Origin: Sphingomonas sp. LY54
GTDB lineage: Bacteria > Pseudomonadota > Alphaproteobacteria > Sphingomonadales > Sphingomonadaceae
Assembly (NCBI RefSeq): GCF_035594035.1
Contig: NZ_CP141588.1
Location: 372,001 to 436,000, forward strand
DNA: 64,000 bases
Direction of reading: 5' to 3'
Both the position numbers and the translations under genes were made by a program. Below the pieces are notes generated by a model, which saw nothing but the letters and a program-made list of their open reading frames with translations, did no database searches and was not told the origin of the DNA. Below, one piece after another: positions 9,003 through 16,583 of the stretch (positions are counted from its first letter, which is position 1; every line of letters starts with the position of its first letter).

Positions 9003-11929
9003 TACCATTCGTCGAGGCGCATCAGCTGGTCATATTCGCCATAGGGCGCATATTCGGGATGGAGCTTGGCGGTGAATGGCTCCTCGCCGGTCAACCATTT
9101 CTCGGCCGCGCCGATGAAGTTGCGCGCGGCCACGGTCGTGAACTCGGCCGGATCGAGACCGTTGCGGCCGCCGACCGGGCTGGCGACATAGCCGAGCTTC
9201 CCCGCTTTCTTCGCCAGCGACCAATATTCGAAGCCGGCGGGGACGCCCTCGACGCCCTCGAAGCCACCGCGCTCGGCGATCAGCCCGAGCAGGCCCAATT
9301 GCATCGAATAGCCTTCGGCGACGGCCTTGGGCCCTGGCGGCATTCCGGTCTTGTAGTCGATCACCACCAGGCTGCCGTCGGCGGCGCGATCGAGTCGGTC
9401 GGCCTTGCCGCCGAGCTTCACCCCTGCGATTTCGGTCGCGCCCCAGATTTCCGCTTCGAGCGGCACGCGCCCGGCGGCGCGATTGGTCGCGACCTGCTCG
9501 GCCACCCAGTCGATCGCCTCGAGCAGCCGCGGCTGCCACAGAGCCCGCATCAAGGGATGCGCCGAAGCGGTGGCGAGGAAGGCTTCCGCCCGCGGACGCA
9601 GCTTGTCCGGGTCGCAGCCATCCTGCTTCATCCAGGCTTCCAGCACGTCGTGAACGGCGGTGCCGCGCCAGGCCGGGCTTGGATCGGCATCGATCGGGTC
9701 CAGCGCCAGCAGCCGCAGCATCTTGCGCGCATAGAAAGCGAACGGGTCGGCTTTCAGCCGGTCGACTTCGGTGACCGAGATCGACCGCGGGCGGATGTCC
9801 GCCGGGGGGACCGGCGCCGGCTGCGCGGCCGGGCGATAGTCGGCCGGCCTGTCGAGCGCCTGCGCCCAACGGCGGAGCCGCGGCTCGCGGGTGAGCCCGC
9901 CGGTCATCGCCTCGAGCCGGAGCCACAAGCGCGAGGCGATAGCGGGCGCGCGCGCGTCGCGGCGGGCGCGGGTCACCAGCACCTCGCGGCCGCCGAGCGC
10001 GGTGGCGAAATCGTGGGCGGCAAGGCCGATGCGCCGCTCCAGCCCCGGCAGGCCGAGCTCGGCGCGGATGCGCGGGGCGAGCCACGGATCGGGCGTCGGC
10101 AGCGCGGGCCACGTCCCTTCGTTGAGCCCGGCCAGGATCATCAGATCGGCATGCTGCAGCCGCGCTTCGAGCAGGCCCCAGATGAAGATGCGCGGATGCT
10201 GACCGTAAGGCGGGCGCACGGCGACGGCGTCCATCAACTGCTGGAGCAGAGGCGCCAGGCTGGCGCGATCGAGCCGGCCCGGTCCGTGCTCGGCGGCCGG
10301 CTCCGCACTGGCGAACAGGTCCGCGGCCGCCCGTCCGGCCGGACCGGCCCAGACAGCGTCCTGGGTGAGGTCCGACGCCGCCGAGCGGAGCGCGCCCAGC
10401 AGTTCGGCAATCTTCGGCTGCGGGACGGCGAAGGCCGCTTCGAGCGCATCCAGACGCCGCCCCGCGCCTTTCCACCACAGGCCTGCCCGCCTGCGCAGCT
10501 CGCCGTCGCGGCCGCTCGTATCGGCGAGATAATCGGCAATGCCCTTCAGCCCGGCGGGCGGGCGCGGTCCGCGCAGGGCGAGGTCGAGCATGCGCACCCC
10601 CTCGAGCCAGTCGAGGCGCCCCTCCTCTTTCATCACCAGCGGATGCTTGAGGAATGCCAGCAGCGACACCGGCGCGAACGATTCGGCGGCGGCGGTAGCG
10701 AGCGCCAGCAGCAAGGTTCCCGGCGGAGTCTGGCTGAGCGGGCGGCCGGCGCTATCGTCGGCCTCGATGCCCCAGCGCTTCAAATGCGCCGAGACGCGGC
10801 GGGCGAGGTTGCGGTCGGGCGTCACCAGGGCAGCGGTTCGCTCCGGAGTCTCGAGCGCCTCGCGCAATGCCAGCGCGATCGCCTGCGCTTCCTCGGCCGG
10901 GTCGGCCAGTTCGAGCGCACGCACGCCCGAGAGGCGCCGCTCCGCCGGCTTCAGGTCCTGCCACTTGCCGGTGAAACGGGCCGGCGCCATCGCATGGGCG
11001 ATAGCGCGGCTGCGCACTGCCGGCGCATCCCGGCCGCCGCCCCAGCGCCAGCGTTCGACCTCGCCGCGCCTTACGCCCATGCGGTCGAGCAGCAGCTTCA
11101 ACTGGAATTGCGGATGGGTTTCGATCGCACGCGGTCTACGGCCGGTGACGGGATCCGGGTCGTGGGGCCCGAGCGCGTCCCATTCCTCGTCGGGCATCGC
11201 CGTGTCGAGCGCGGGCAGGACGACCATACCCTGCTCCAGATGCGCCACGGTCTTGAGCAGGCGTGCCACCGCCGGTGCCGTCGTGGTGATGCCGACGGCG
11301 GCGACAAAGCCGCGCGGCGGCTCCGCCTGCCATCGCCTGGCGACGGCGGCGAGCAACCGGTTGCGGCGCTCGGCCAGGTCGATGCGGCCGCGCTCCTTCA
11401 GCAAGGCCGGCCATTCGTTCAGGATCAGGCCGAGCCGGTCGAGCGACTTCTGCCAGTGGATCGACAGATCGGGCAGGTCCGCAGCGATTCCGCGCAGACG
11501 GGCCGGATCGATCTCCTCGATCAGCAACTGATCGAGCGTGCGCGCCAGATGCTGGGCGAGGCGCAGCGCCTCGGCGGCGTCGACGTCGCCGTGGCGCTGG
11601 ACCAGGCGGGCGAGCAGCATCAGCCGCTCGACCGGGTCGATCGCGGGCGGGATGCGCTCGCCCTCCCCCAGCGGCTCGAGCGCGCCGCCGATCCGCTCGT
11701 CGAGCTCGGGATCGCCGACCGGGACGAGCCGCGGCAGCAGCAGACCCTTGTCCGAACGACGGACGAACGCGTCGGTCAGCGCGCGGGCGGCACGGTTGTT
11801 GGGCACGAGGACGATGCCCTGCGCCAGCCCGAGCGGCCCCTGCCCGTGGCGCGCGAGCAGCCGCGCCGCCAGCGCATCGGCGAAGGCGCGGTGGGGCGGG
11901 ATCGTGTAGACGGACGGACGCAGGCTCAC
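8987..11929 (-). CDS. addB: AddB subunit of the AddAB double-strand-break repair helicase-nuclease
   Basis: A 980-residue protein beginning MSLRPSVYTIPPHRAFADAL, the usual opening of alphaproteobacterial AddB. The N-terminal two thirds are the helicase-like region, including VLVPNNRAARAL and LAGLNEGTWP. A PD-(D/E)XK nuclease motif lies near residue 858 (VVIDYKTGMPPG). The four-Cys iron-sulfur staple of Firmicute AddB is not seen. AddB works with AddA to resect DNA ends for RecA loading. addA normally lies directly downstream, but here the next gene is a convergent peptidase. The gene follows the CoA-lyase gene by 28 bases, so the two may be co-transcribed. Confidence 0.92.
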   Translation of the reverse strand: MSLRPSVYTIPPHRAFADALAARLLARHGQGPLGLAQGIVLVPNNRAARALTDAFVRRSDKGLLLPRLVPVGDPELDERIGGALEPLGEGERIPPAIDPVERLMLLARLVQRHGDVDAAEALRLAQHLARTLDQLLIEEIDPARLRGIAADLPDLSIHWQKSLDRLGLILNEWPALLKERGRIDLAERRNRLLAAVARRWQAEPPRGFVAAVGITTTAPAVARLLKTVAHLEQGMVVLPALDTAMPDEEWDALGPHDPDPVTGRRPRAIETHPQFQLKLLLDRMGVRRGEVERWRWGGGRDAPAVRSRAIAHAMAPARFTGKWQDLKPAERRLSGVRALELADPAEEAQAIALALREALETPERTAALVTPDRNLARRVSAHLKRWGIEADDSAGRPLSQTPPGTLLLALATAAAESFAPVSLLAFLKHPLVMKEEGRLDWLEGVRMLDLALRGPRPPAGLKGIADYLADTSGRDGELRRRAGLWWKGAGRRLDALEAAFAVPQPKIAELLGALRSAASDLTQDAVWAGPAGRAAADLFASAEPAAEHGPGRLDRASLAPLLQQLMDAVAVRPPYGQHPRIFIWGLLEARLQHADLMILAGLNEGTWPALPTPDPWLAPRIRAELGLPGLERRIGLAAHDFATALGGREVLVTRARRDARAPAIASRLWLRLEAMTGGLTREPRLRRWAQALDRPADYRPAAQPAPVPPADIRPRSISVTEVDRLKADPFAFYARKMLRLLALDPIDADPSPAWRGTAVHDVLEAWMKQDGCDPDKLRPRAEAFLATASAHPLMRALWQPRLLEAIDWVAEQVATNRAAGRVPLEAEIWGATEIAGVKLGGKADRLDRAADGSLVVIDYKTGMPPGPKAVAEGYSMQLGLLGLIAERGGFEGVEGVPAGFEYWSLAKKAGKLGYVASPVGGRNGLDPAEFTTVAARNFIGAAEKWLTGEEPFTAKLHPEYAPYGEYDQLMRLDEWYGREG

Positions 11930-11957
11930 GCGCCGAGCCTAGCCGCTCGCCGGCCGC

Positions 11958-12782
11958 TTAGTCGAGCGGCGAAAGCCCGGCTTTGGCGAGCAGGGCTTCG
12001 GCCTGGGCGACATGCATCGATTCGATCATGCGCCCTTCAAACCGCTCGGCCCCGCCGCTCGCGGCGGCGATCAGGCGCCGGGCGCCTTCCACCTCTTCCG
12101 CCGTGGGACCGAAGACGCGGTTGGCGGTGTCGATCTGGCTCGGATGGATGATCGACTTGCCGTCGAAGCCGAAGGCGCGGCCTTCCGCGCATTCCTCGGC
12201 GAGGCCGGCATCGTCTTCGAGCCGGTTATAGACCCCGTCGAACGCCGGGAGGCCCGAGGCGCGGGCGGCGACGACGATCGTCTGCAGCCCGTGCATCAGC
12301 CCGCGCCGCCCCGCTCCTGCGGGAATGCCGAGATCGGCGGCGAGGTCGTTGGTGCCGGCGATCAGCCCTGCCGCCTCGCGGGCGATATGGTGGGCGGCGA
12401 GCACGCCTAGCGACGTCTCGATCATCGCCAGCACCGGCTTGCCGCCGATCCGCGCGACCTCCTCGACCCGACCCGCCGACTGGGCCTTGGGCAGGATCAG
12501 ATAATCGGCCCGGCTGGCCGCGACCGCGGCCACGTCGGCCTCGTACCAGGGCGCGCCGCGCGGGTTGACCCGGATCGCGACCGGGCGCCCGCCGAAGCCC
12601 TGCGCGGCCGCGGCGACCGCGGCGTCACGGGCGGTGGCCTTGTCCTCCGGCGTCACCGAATCCTCGAGATCGAGGATGATCACGTCGGCGTCCAGGCCGC
12701 GCGCCTTCTCGATCGCGCGGGGGTTGGAGGCGGGCAGGAAGAGGAGCGAGCGGCACAGCCGCAATTCGGTCGGGTTCATCAT
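11958..12782 (-). CDS. HpcH/HpaI aldolase-citrate lyase family CoA ester lyase
   Basis: A 274-residue TIM-barrel enzyme. RSLLFLPASNPR, IILDLEDSV (acidic metal ligand), VAIRVNPRG, ILPKAQSAG, MIETSLGVL (Glu ligand), GTNDLAADLG and DGKSIIHPSQID are hallmarks of the CitE/malyl-CoA lyase-like family. Members cleave or thio-hydrolyse malyl-, methylmalyl- or citramalyl-CoA; the precise substrate cannot be read here. Two consecutive ATG codons begin the frame and either may be used. It lies upstream of addB in the same direction, which says nothing about its pathway. Confidence 0.9.
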   Translation of the reverse strand: MMNPTELRLCRSLLFLPASNPRAIEKARGLDADVIILDLEDSVTPEDKATARDAAVAAAAQGFGGRPVAIRVNPRGAPWYEADVAAVAASRADYLILPKAQSAGRVEEVARIGGKPVLAMIETSLGVLAAHHIAREAAGLIAGTNDLAADLGIPAGAGRRGLMHGLQTIVVAARASGLPAFDGVYNRLEDDAGLAEECAEGRAFGFDGKSIIHPSQIDTANRVFGPTAEEVEGARRLIAAASGGAERFEGRMIESMHVAQAEALLAKAGLSPLD

Positions 12783-12847
12783 TCTCGATTCTGCTTGGAA
12801 GCGGGGCCGCTTGTCTACATGATATCTGCCACATTCGGGGGAGATTG

Positions 12848-13837
12848 ATGATGGCTGCGACCGCCTTGTTCTTCGTGCTGCTGCTGGTGATCATTTTCCT
12901 GATGTCCGGCATCAAGATCGTGCGCCAAGGTTATCATTACACGATAGAATATTTCGGCCGGTTCACGACCGTGGCGAAGCCCGGCTTCAATTTCTACATG
13001 CCCTTCTTCTATCGCGTCGGCCGCAAGGTGAACATGATGGAGCAGGTCCTCGACATCCCCGGCCAGGAAATCATCACCAAGGACAACGCGATGGTGGCGG
13101 TCGACGGGGTGGTGTTCTTCCAGGTGCTCGACGCCGCGCGCGCCGCCTATGAGGTGTCCGACCTCTACCTCGCGATCATGCAGCTCACGACCACCAACCT
13201 GCGCACCGTGATGGGCTCGATGGACCTCGACGAGACCCTGTCCAAGCGCGACGAGATCAACGCCCGCCTGCTGATCGTGGTCGACCAGGCGACCGAGAGC
13301 TGGGGCGTCAAGATCACCCGCGTCGAGATCAAGGACATCCGCCCGCCGACGGACATCGTGTCGGCGATGGGCCGGCAGATGAAGGCCGAGCGCGAGAAGC
13401 GCGCCCTCATCCTTGAGTCGGAGGGCCTGCGCGCGTCCGAGATCCTCAAGGCCGAGGGCCAGAAGCAGGGCCAGATCCTGCAGGCCGAGGGCCGCCGCGA
13501 GGCCGCCTTCCGCGACGCCGAGGCGCGCGAGCGCGAAGCCGAGGCCGAGGCCAAGGCGACGCAGATGGTGTCGGAGGCGATCGCCGGCGGCAACGCCCAG
13601 GCGATCAACTATTTCATCGCCCAGAAATATGTCGAGGCGGTGAGCCAGTTCGCCACCTCGCCCAACGCCAAGACGATCCTGTTCCCGGTAGAGGCGACCC
13701 AGCTGATCGGCACATTGGGCGGGATCGGCGAGATTGCGCGGGACGCGCTCGGCGGCGGCGGCAGGTCCGCCGCGGAGGCGCCGGCCGAGCCCACTGCCCC
13801 GCGCCGCCGTGGCCCCTTCGAAGGGACGCCATCGTGA
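12848..13837 (+). CDS. SPFH/band-7 (stomatin, QmcA-like) membrane protein
   Basis: An N-terminal transmembrane helix (about residues 4-20) is followed by the SPFH domain (IVRQGYHYTIEYFGRF, PGFNFYMPF, TKDNAMVAVDGVVFFQV). A long charged helix follows (about 180-245), rich in Glu, Ala and Arg (LKAEGQKQGQIL), then a Gly/Ala/Pro tail. The family forms membrane-microdomain scaffolds often linked to membrane-protease quality control. GGGGGAGA precedes two adjacent ATG codons (12848, 12851). The stop overlaps the GTG start of the NfeD gene by 4 bases, the standard stomatin-NfeD pair. Confidence 0.94.
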   Translation: MMAATALFFVLLLVIIFLMSGIKIVRQGYHYTIEYFGRFTTVAKPGFNFYMPFFYRVGRKVNMMEQVLDIPGQEIITKDNAMVAVDGVVFFQVLDAARAAYEVSDLYLAIMQLTTTNLRTVMGSMDLDETLSKRDEINARLLIVVDQATESWGVKITRVEIKDIRPPTDIVSAMGRQMKAEREKRALILESEGLRASEILKAEGQKQGQILQAEGRREAAFRDAEAREREAEAEAKATQMVSEAIAGGNAQAINYFIAQKYVEAVSQFATSPNAKTILFPVEATQLIGTLGGIGEIARDALGGGGRSAAEAPAEPTAPRRRGPFEGTPS

Positions 13838-14298
13838 ATTTTGACGGCATCGAACCGCACTGGCTGTGGCTGACCGCGGCGTCGGTGCTCGGCATCGCCG
13901 AATTGGTCATGCCCGGCGTGTTCCTGATCTGGCTGGCCGCGGCGGCTGCCCTGACCGGCTTCGCGGCCTTGCTGCTCGGCATCCCGCTTGCCTTCCAGTT
14001 CGCTTTGTTCGCGCTTCTTTCGCTCGCCGCAGTCTATGTCGGCCGGCGCTGGTATGCGCGCCACCCGGTCGAGAGCGCCGATCCCCTGCTCAACGACCGC
14101 GCCGCGCGCCTGATCGGCGAGACTTTGGTGGTGGTGGGCGCGATCGAGAACGGCCGCGGCCGCGTCGCAGTCGGCGACAGCGTGTGGCCTGCGCGCGGCC
14201 CCGACGCCGAAGTCGGCGCGCGGGTGCGCGTCGTCGGCGCCGACGGGGCCTGCCTCAAGGTCGAACCCGCGCCGGCGTTGCGGCCGCCCGCGCCGTAA
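13834..14298 (+). CDS. NfeD-like membrane protein
   Basis: A 154-residue protein with three or so hydrophobic N-terminal helices (WLWLTAASVLGIAEL, FLIWLAAAAALTGFAALL, FALFALLSLAAVYV) and a C-terminal beta-rich OB-like domain (RLIGETLVVVGAIENGRGRVAVGDSVW). This is the short NfeD form lacking the protease domain, which normally partners an SPFH protein. It starts at GTG inside the stop of the upstream stomatin gene (GTGA overlap), so the two are translationally coupled. Confidence 0.92.
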   Translation: MNFDGIEPHWLWLTAASVLGIAELVMPGVFLIWLAAAAALTGFAALLLGIPLAFQFALFALLSLAAVYVGRRWYARHPVESADPLLNDRAARLIGETLVVVGAIENGRGRVAVGDSVWPARGPDAEVGARVRVVGADGACLKVEPAPALRPPAP

Positions 14299-14318
14299 CA
14301 GGCGCCGGGCGCGCGGGC

Positions 14319-14687
14319 TCAGTCGTCGGCGCTCTCGCGGTGGCGGCGGTACATCAAAGCCGCTCCGGCCGCAGCCGCGACGCCGATCGCCGCCGCGCCG
14401 ACGCCGATCGTCTTCCAATCGAACATCGGCCCTTCGCCGAGGCCGTAGCCGCTCTTCTCCTCTTCGAGCATGACGGCATTGTCGCCATTGGCCGAAAGCC
14501 GCACGCGATTACCCTCGATGCCGGCGATCAGGCCTTCGGAGATATAATGGTGGTGGCTCTTGTGCGAGCCGCTGTCCGGCTTGGTCATCTTGATGCGGCT
14601 GCCCTCGACCTTGTCGACCGTGCCGACATGGACGCCGTCGGCGCCGACGATCTCCATATGCTCTTTGACCTGGCTGATGTCCGCCAT
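14319..14687 (-). CDS. DUF2171-type protein with a C-terminal membrane anchor
   Basis: A 122-residue protein from the ATG at 14687, behind a good GAGGAG site. The N-terminal 75 residues (HMEIVGADGVHVGTVD, KMTKPDSG, HHYISEGLIAG) match the DUF2171/PRC-like beta fold. A C-terminal hydrophobic helix follows (TIGVGAAAIGVAAAAGAAL), then RRHRESADD. Function is unknown; such proteins are common in stress-associated clusters of alphaproteobacteria. It is convergent with nfeD-like DNA, 20 bases apart. Confidence 0.82.
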   Translation of the reverse strand: MADISQVKEHMEIVGADGVHVGTVDKVEGSRIKMTKPDSGSHKSHHHYISEGLIAGIEGNRVRLSANGDNAVMLEEEKSGYGLGEGPMFDWKTIGVGAAAIGVAAAAGAALMYRRHRESADD

Positions 14688-14750
14688 TCCTGATCTCCTC
14701 GTTGCAGGTGGAGAACAAGAAACGGTTCGGCACGGCATTGGATGCAGGGG

Positions 14751-14857
14751 GTGCGGGACTTGGCCGAAAGCGGACTGTCTGCTTCTGGACGACGGGCGAG
14801 TGGAAAGCAGGCGTTTCAGAGCGGCGTACGCGAGTGTCCGCTTACGACCATGAAGAC
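14751..14857. repeat. Decayed cluster of three hairpin-repeat copies
   Basis: Three degenerate relatives of the 24-nt hairpin repeat lie in a row. 14751-14775 keeps GAAAGCGGAC. 14777-14812 has arms GTCTGC and GCAGGC with a 24-nt insert-like spacer. 14836-14857 keeps GTCCGCTTACGACC. The first two are in the opposite sense to the third. They fill the 182-base gap between two leftward small genes. Confidence 0.55.
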
Positions 14858-14869
14858 GCCCGGGGCGTC

Positions 14870-15109
14870 CTAGGCCGTCCTCAGAATAACCGCCTCGAAC
14901 GTCATCATCGCTCTCAGGACCGGGCCGAGCGCATCCCGGACCTCGACGGCAAGCCGATGCTTCACGCTTCCGGGGATCACGTCACGCGCGAGCTCGGCGA
15001 GCGATCGCGCGGCCTCGACCTTGACCGCTTCGAGATTTGGAAAATCGAGGCCCATGTCATCTTCGATGAAGTCGTCATTGTCGCGCGTGTCGAAGAAATA
15101 TAGCGGCAT
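14870..15109 (-). CDS. DUF6894-like small protein
   Basis: A 79-residue protein starting MPLYFFDTRDND from the ATG at 15109, with GGAAGGAG nearby upstream. The MPLYFFD opening, an acidic stretch (DDMGLDFPNLEA) and a helix AARSLAELARDV are typical of a widespread family of small alphaproteobacterial proteins of unknown function. An upstream in-frame extension of 39 codons lacks these features and is not used. No operon partner is evident. Confidence 0.8.
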   Translation of the reverse strand: MPLYFFDTRDNDDFIEDDMGLDFPNLEAVKVEAARSLAELARDVIPGSVKHRLAVEVRDALGPVLRAMMTFEAVILRTA

Positions 15110-15373
15110 GATCCGGCTCCTTCCGCGCGGCGGCGGCGCCCGGGTCTTCAGACCGGACGCCAGCGACGCAAAGGCCACAACGCAGTGGCACGATGCGTGT
15201 TTCCCTAGGGACCGGCCCCGCAGCATAAGTGCCGGCCAAAGTGCGGTAACGGGGCTGCTGAATAAATATAAGATAGAACCGAAGCGACTAAACTATGCTA
15301 TGACTTTCTATCGCTTGCTCATTCTGGCCGCTGGCGACTGAGAGTTTCGTGCTCCCGCCCGCAGGGAGAGCAT

Positions 15374-16126
15374 ATGCCGCATTCCGACAAATCCCCGCTC
15401 GCGTCGTTGCTTCGCAAGCTGGAGCTGTGGGCGGGCTTCACGCCTGACGACAAGGAGGCGCTGCTCGCACTTCCCCACACGCTCAAGACGATCGAGCCGG
15501 CAGGCTACATCGTTCGCGACGGGGATGTGGCCACCCATAGCTGCCTCCTGCGCACGGGCTTCGTGTACCGGCACAAGATCGTTGCTGAAGGCGCGCGGCA
15601 GATCGTCTCCATTCATATGGCCGGAGACATGGTGGATCTTCAGAATTCGCTTCTGGGCGTTGCCGACCACAATGTGCAGGCGCTTACACGTTGCGAGGTG
15701 GCGTTCATTCCGCGCGAGGCGGTTCGCGAGATTGCGTTTGCCAGACCCGCCATCGGAATGGCGATGTGGCATGACACTCTCGTCGACGGCTCCATCTTCC
15801 GGGAGTGGATAGCGAACGTTGGTCGTCGCAATGCGCGAACGAGGATGGCGCATTTGCTGTGCGAGTTCTCTCTCCGGCTGGAGGCGGCAGGCCTCGGCAC
15901 CCAGAACGAGTGGGAGTTGCCGATGACCCAGGAGCAGTTGGGCGACTGCACGGGGCTGACTCCGGTCCACGTCAACCGGACGCTGAAAGGGCTCGACCGG
16001 GATGGGCTGATCACGCGATCGAACCGCGCGGTGACCGTCAACGACTGGCAGAAGCTGGCTCAAGTCGGTGATTTTCAAAGCCGCTATCTGCACTTGGGCA
16101 GCGACAAGCTCGAGATGCTTCAATGA
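15374..16126 (+). CDS. Crp/Fnr-family transcriptional regulator
   Basis: A 250-residue regulator with a cyclic-nucleotide-binding-like beta roll (about 20-135), a dimerisation helix, and a C-terminal winged helix-turn-helix (MTQEQLGDCTGLTPVHVNRT, about 183-202). The N-terminal Cys cluster of Fnr is missing, so it is not an oxygen-sensing iron-sulfur Fnr. It resembles the many sphingomonad Crp-like paralogues whose signals are unknown. GGGAGAG precedes the ATG. The ~100 bases upstream are unusually A/T-rich for the window and probably hold its promoter, but no hexamers stand out. Confidence 0.9.
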   Translation: MPHSDKSPLASLLRKLELWAGFTPDDKEALLALPHTLKTIEPAGYIVRDGDVATHSCLLRTGFVYRHKIVAEGARQIVSIHMAGDMVDLQNSLLGVADHNVQALTRCEVAFIPREAVREIAFARPAIGMAMWHDTLVDGSIFREWIANVGRRNARTRMAHLLCEFSLRLEAAGLGTQNEWELPMTQEQLGDCTGLTPVHVNRTLKGLDRDGLITRSNRAVTVNDWQKLAQVGDFQSRYLHLGSDKLEMLQ

Positions 16127-16157
16127 GGCGTCACAGGTTCGGCCTGCGGATTGCTTG

Positions 16158-16171
16158 GAGCGTGCACGCTC
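16158..16171. other. Perfect 14-bp palindrome downstream of the Crp-like gene
   Basis: GAGCGTGCACGCTC is perfectly self-complementary and lies 31 bases after the regulator stop. It could be an operator or the stem of a terminator with no loop bases; neither role can be shown. Confidence 0.35.
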
Positions 16172-16291
16172 TAGTTGATTGATGTTAGCCGCAAATTTGG
16201 CTGCGTTTTACCTGCAGTTAGTGACGCCCGTTGCCTCTGGGCACGATCCTCCTTGGCGGAAGTGAGTCCGCCGCCCACCGGGACGTGGGAA

Positions 16292-16486
16292 ATGGAAGAA
16301 CTTCGTTACGTGCAGTTGCACCTAAACCGAGCAGCCGAGGAGTTGGCCGCCGCCGAGCAATGTTCGCATGGGAACGCAGCACGAGCGCACTCGAAGCTCG
16401 CTTTCCTGCACAACGTTCGTGCTCAGGAGCTGTCGTGCGGATTTAGGCCGGGGCGCCGACGACTTCTGCCTGCCAATATTTCGTAA
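16292..16486 (+). CDS. Small hypothetical protein, 64 residues
   Basis: An ATG at 16292, after GTGGGAA, opens a 64-residue frame. The first 45 residues look helical and charged (EELRYVQLHLNRAAEELAAA, then HGNAARAHSKLAFLHNV), a composition seen in small conserved sphingomonad proteins. The last part (RPGRRRLLPANIS) looks less like protein. The family is not recognised and no neighbour suggests a role. It may be a real small gene or chance; the 457 bases between the regulator and the receptor gene would otherwise be empty. Confidence 0.45.
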   Translation: MEELRYVQLHLNRAAEELAAAEQCSHGNAARAHSKLAFLHNVRAQELSCGFRPGRRRLLPANIS

Positions 16487-16526
16487 CTGGTATGGGCAGA
16501 TAATGATTAGAGGTATCGAAGTCAGG

Positions 16527-16554
16527 TTGACGCAACTGGACTGCACGCTATCCT
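16527..16554 (+). promoter_or_regulatory. Candidate promoter of the TonB-dependent receptor gene
   Basis: TTGACG (16527-16532) and TATCCT (16549-16554) are separated by 16 bases and lie 30 bases before the receptor ATG, with GGGGGGATAGAGG as ribosome site. The spacing fits a sigma-70-type promoter. Confidence 0.5.
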
Positions 16555-16583
16555 AACCAAAACGATAACTGGGGGGATAGAGG

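Noticed and set aside
9059..12151. Rightward 1030-codon frame antisense to addB
   Set aside because: Shadow frame of a GC-rich gene; no recognisable domain, and AddB motifs lie on the other strand.
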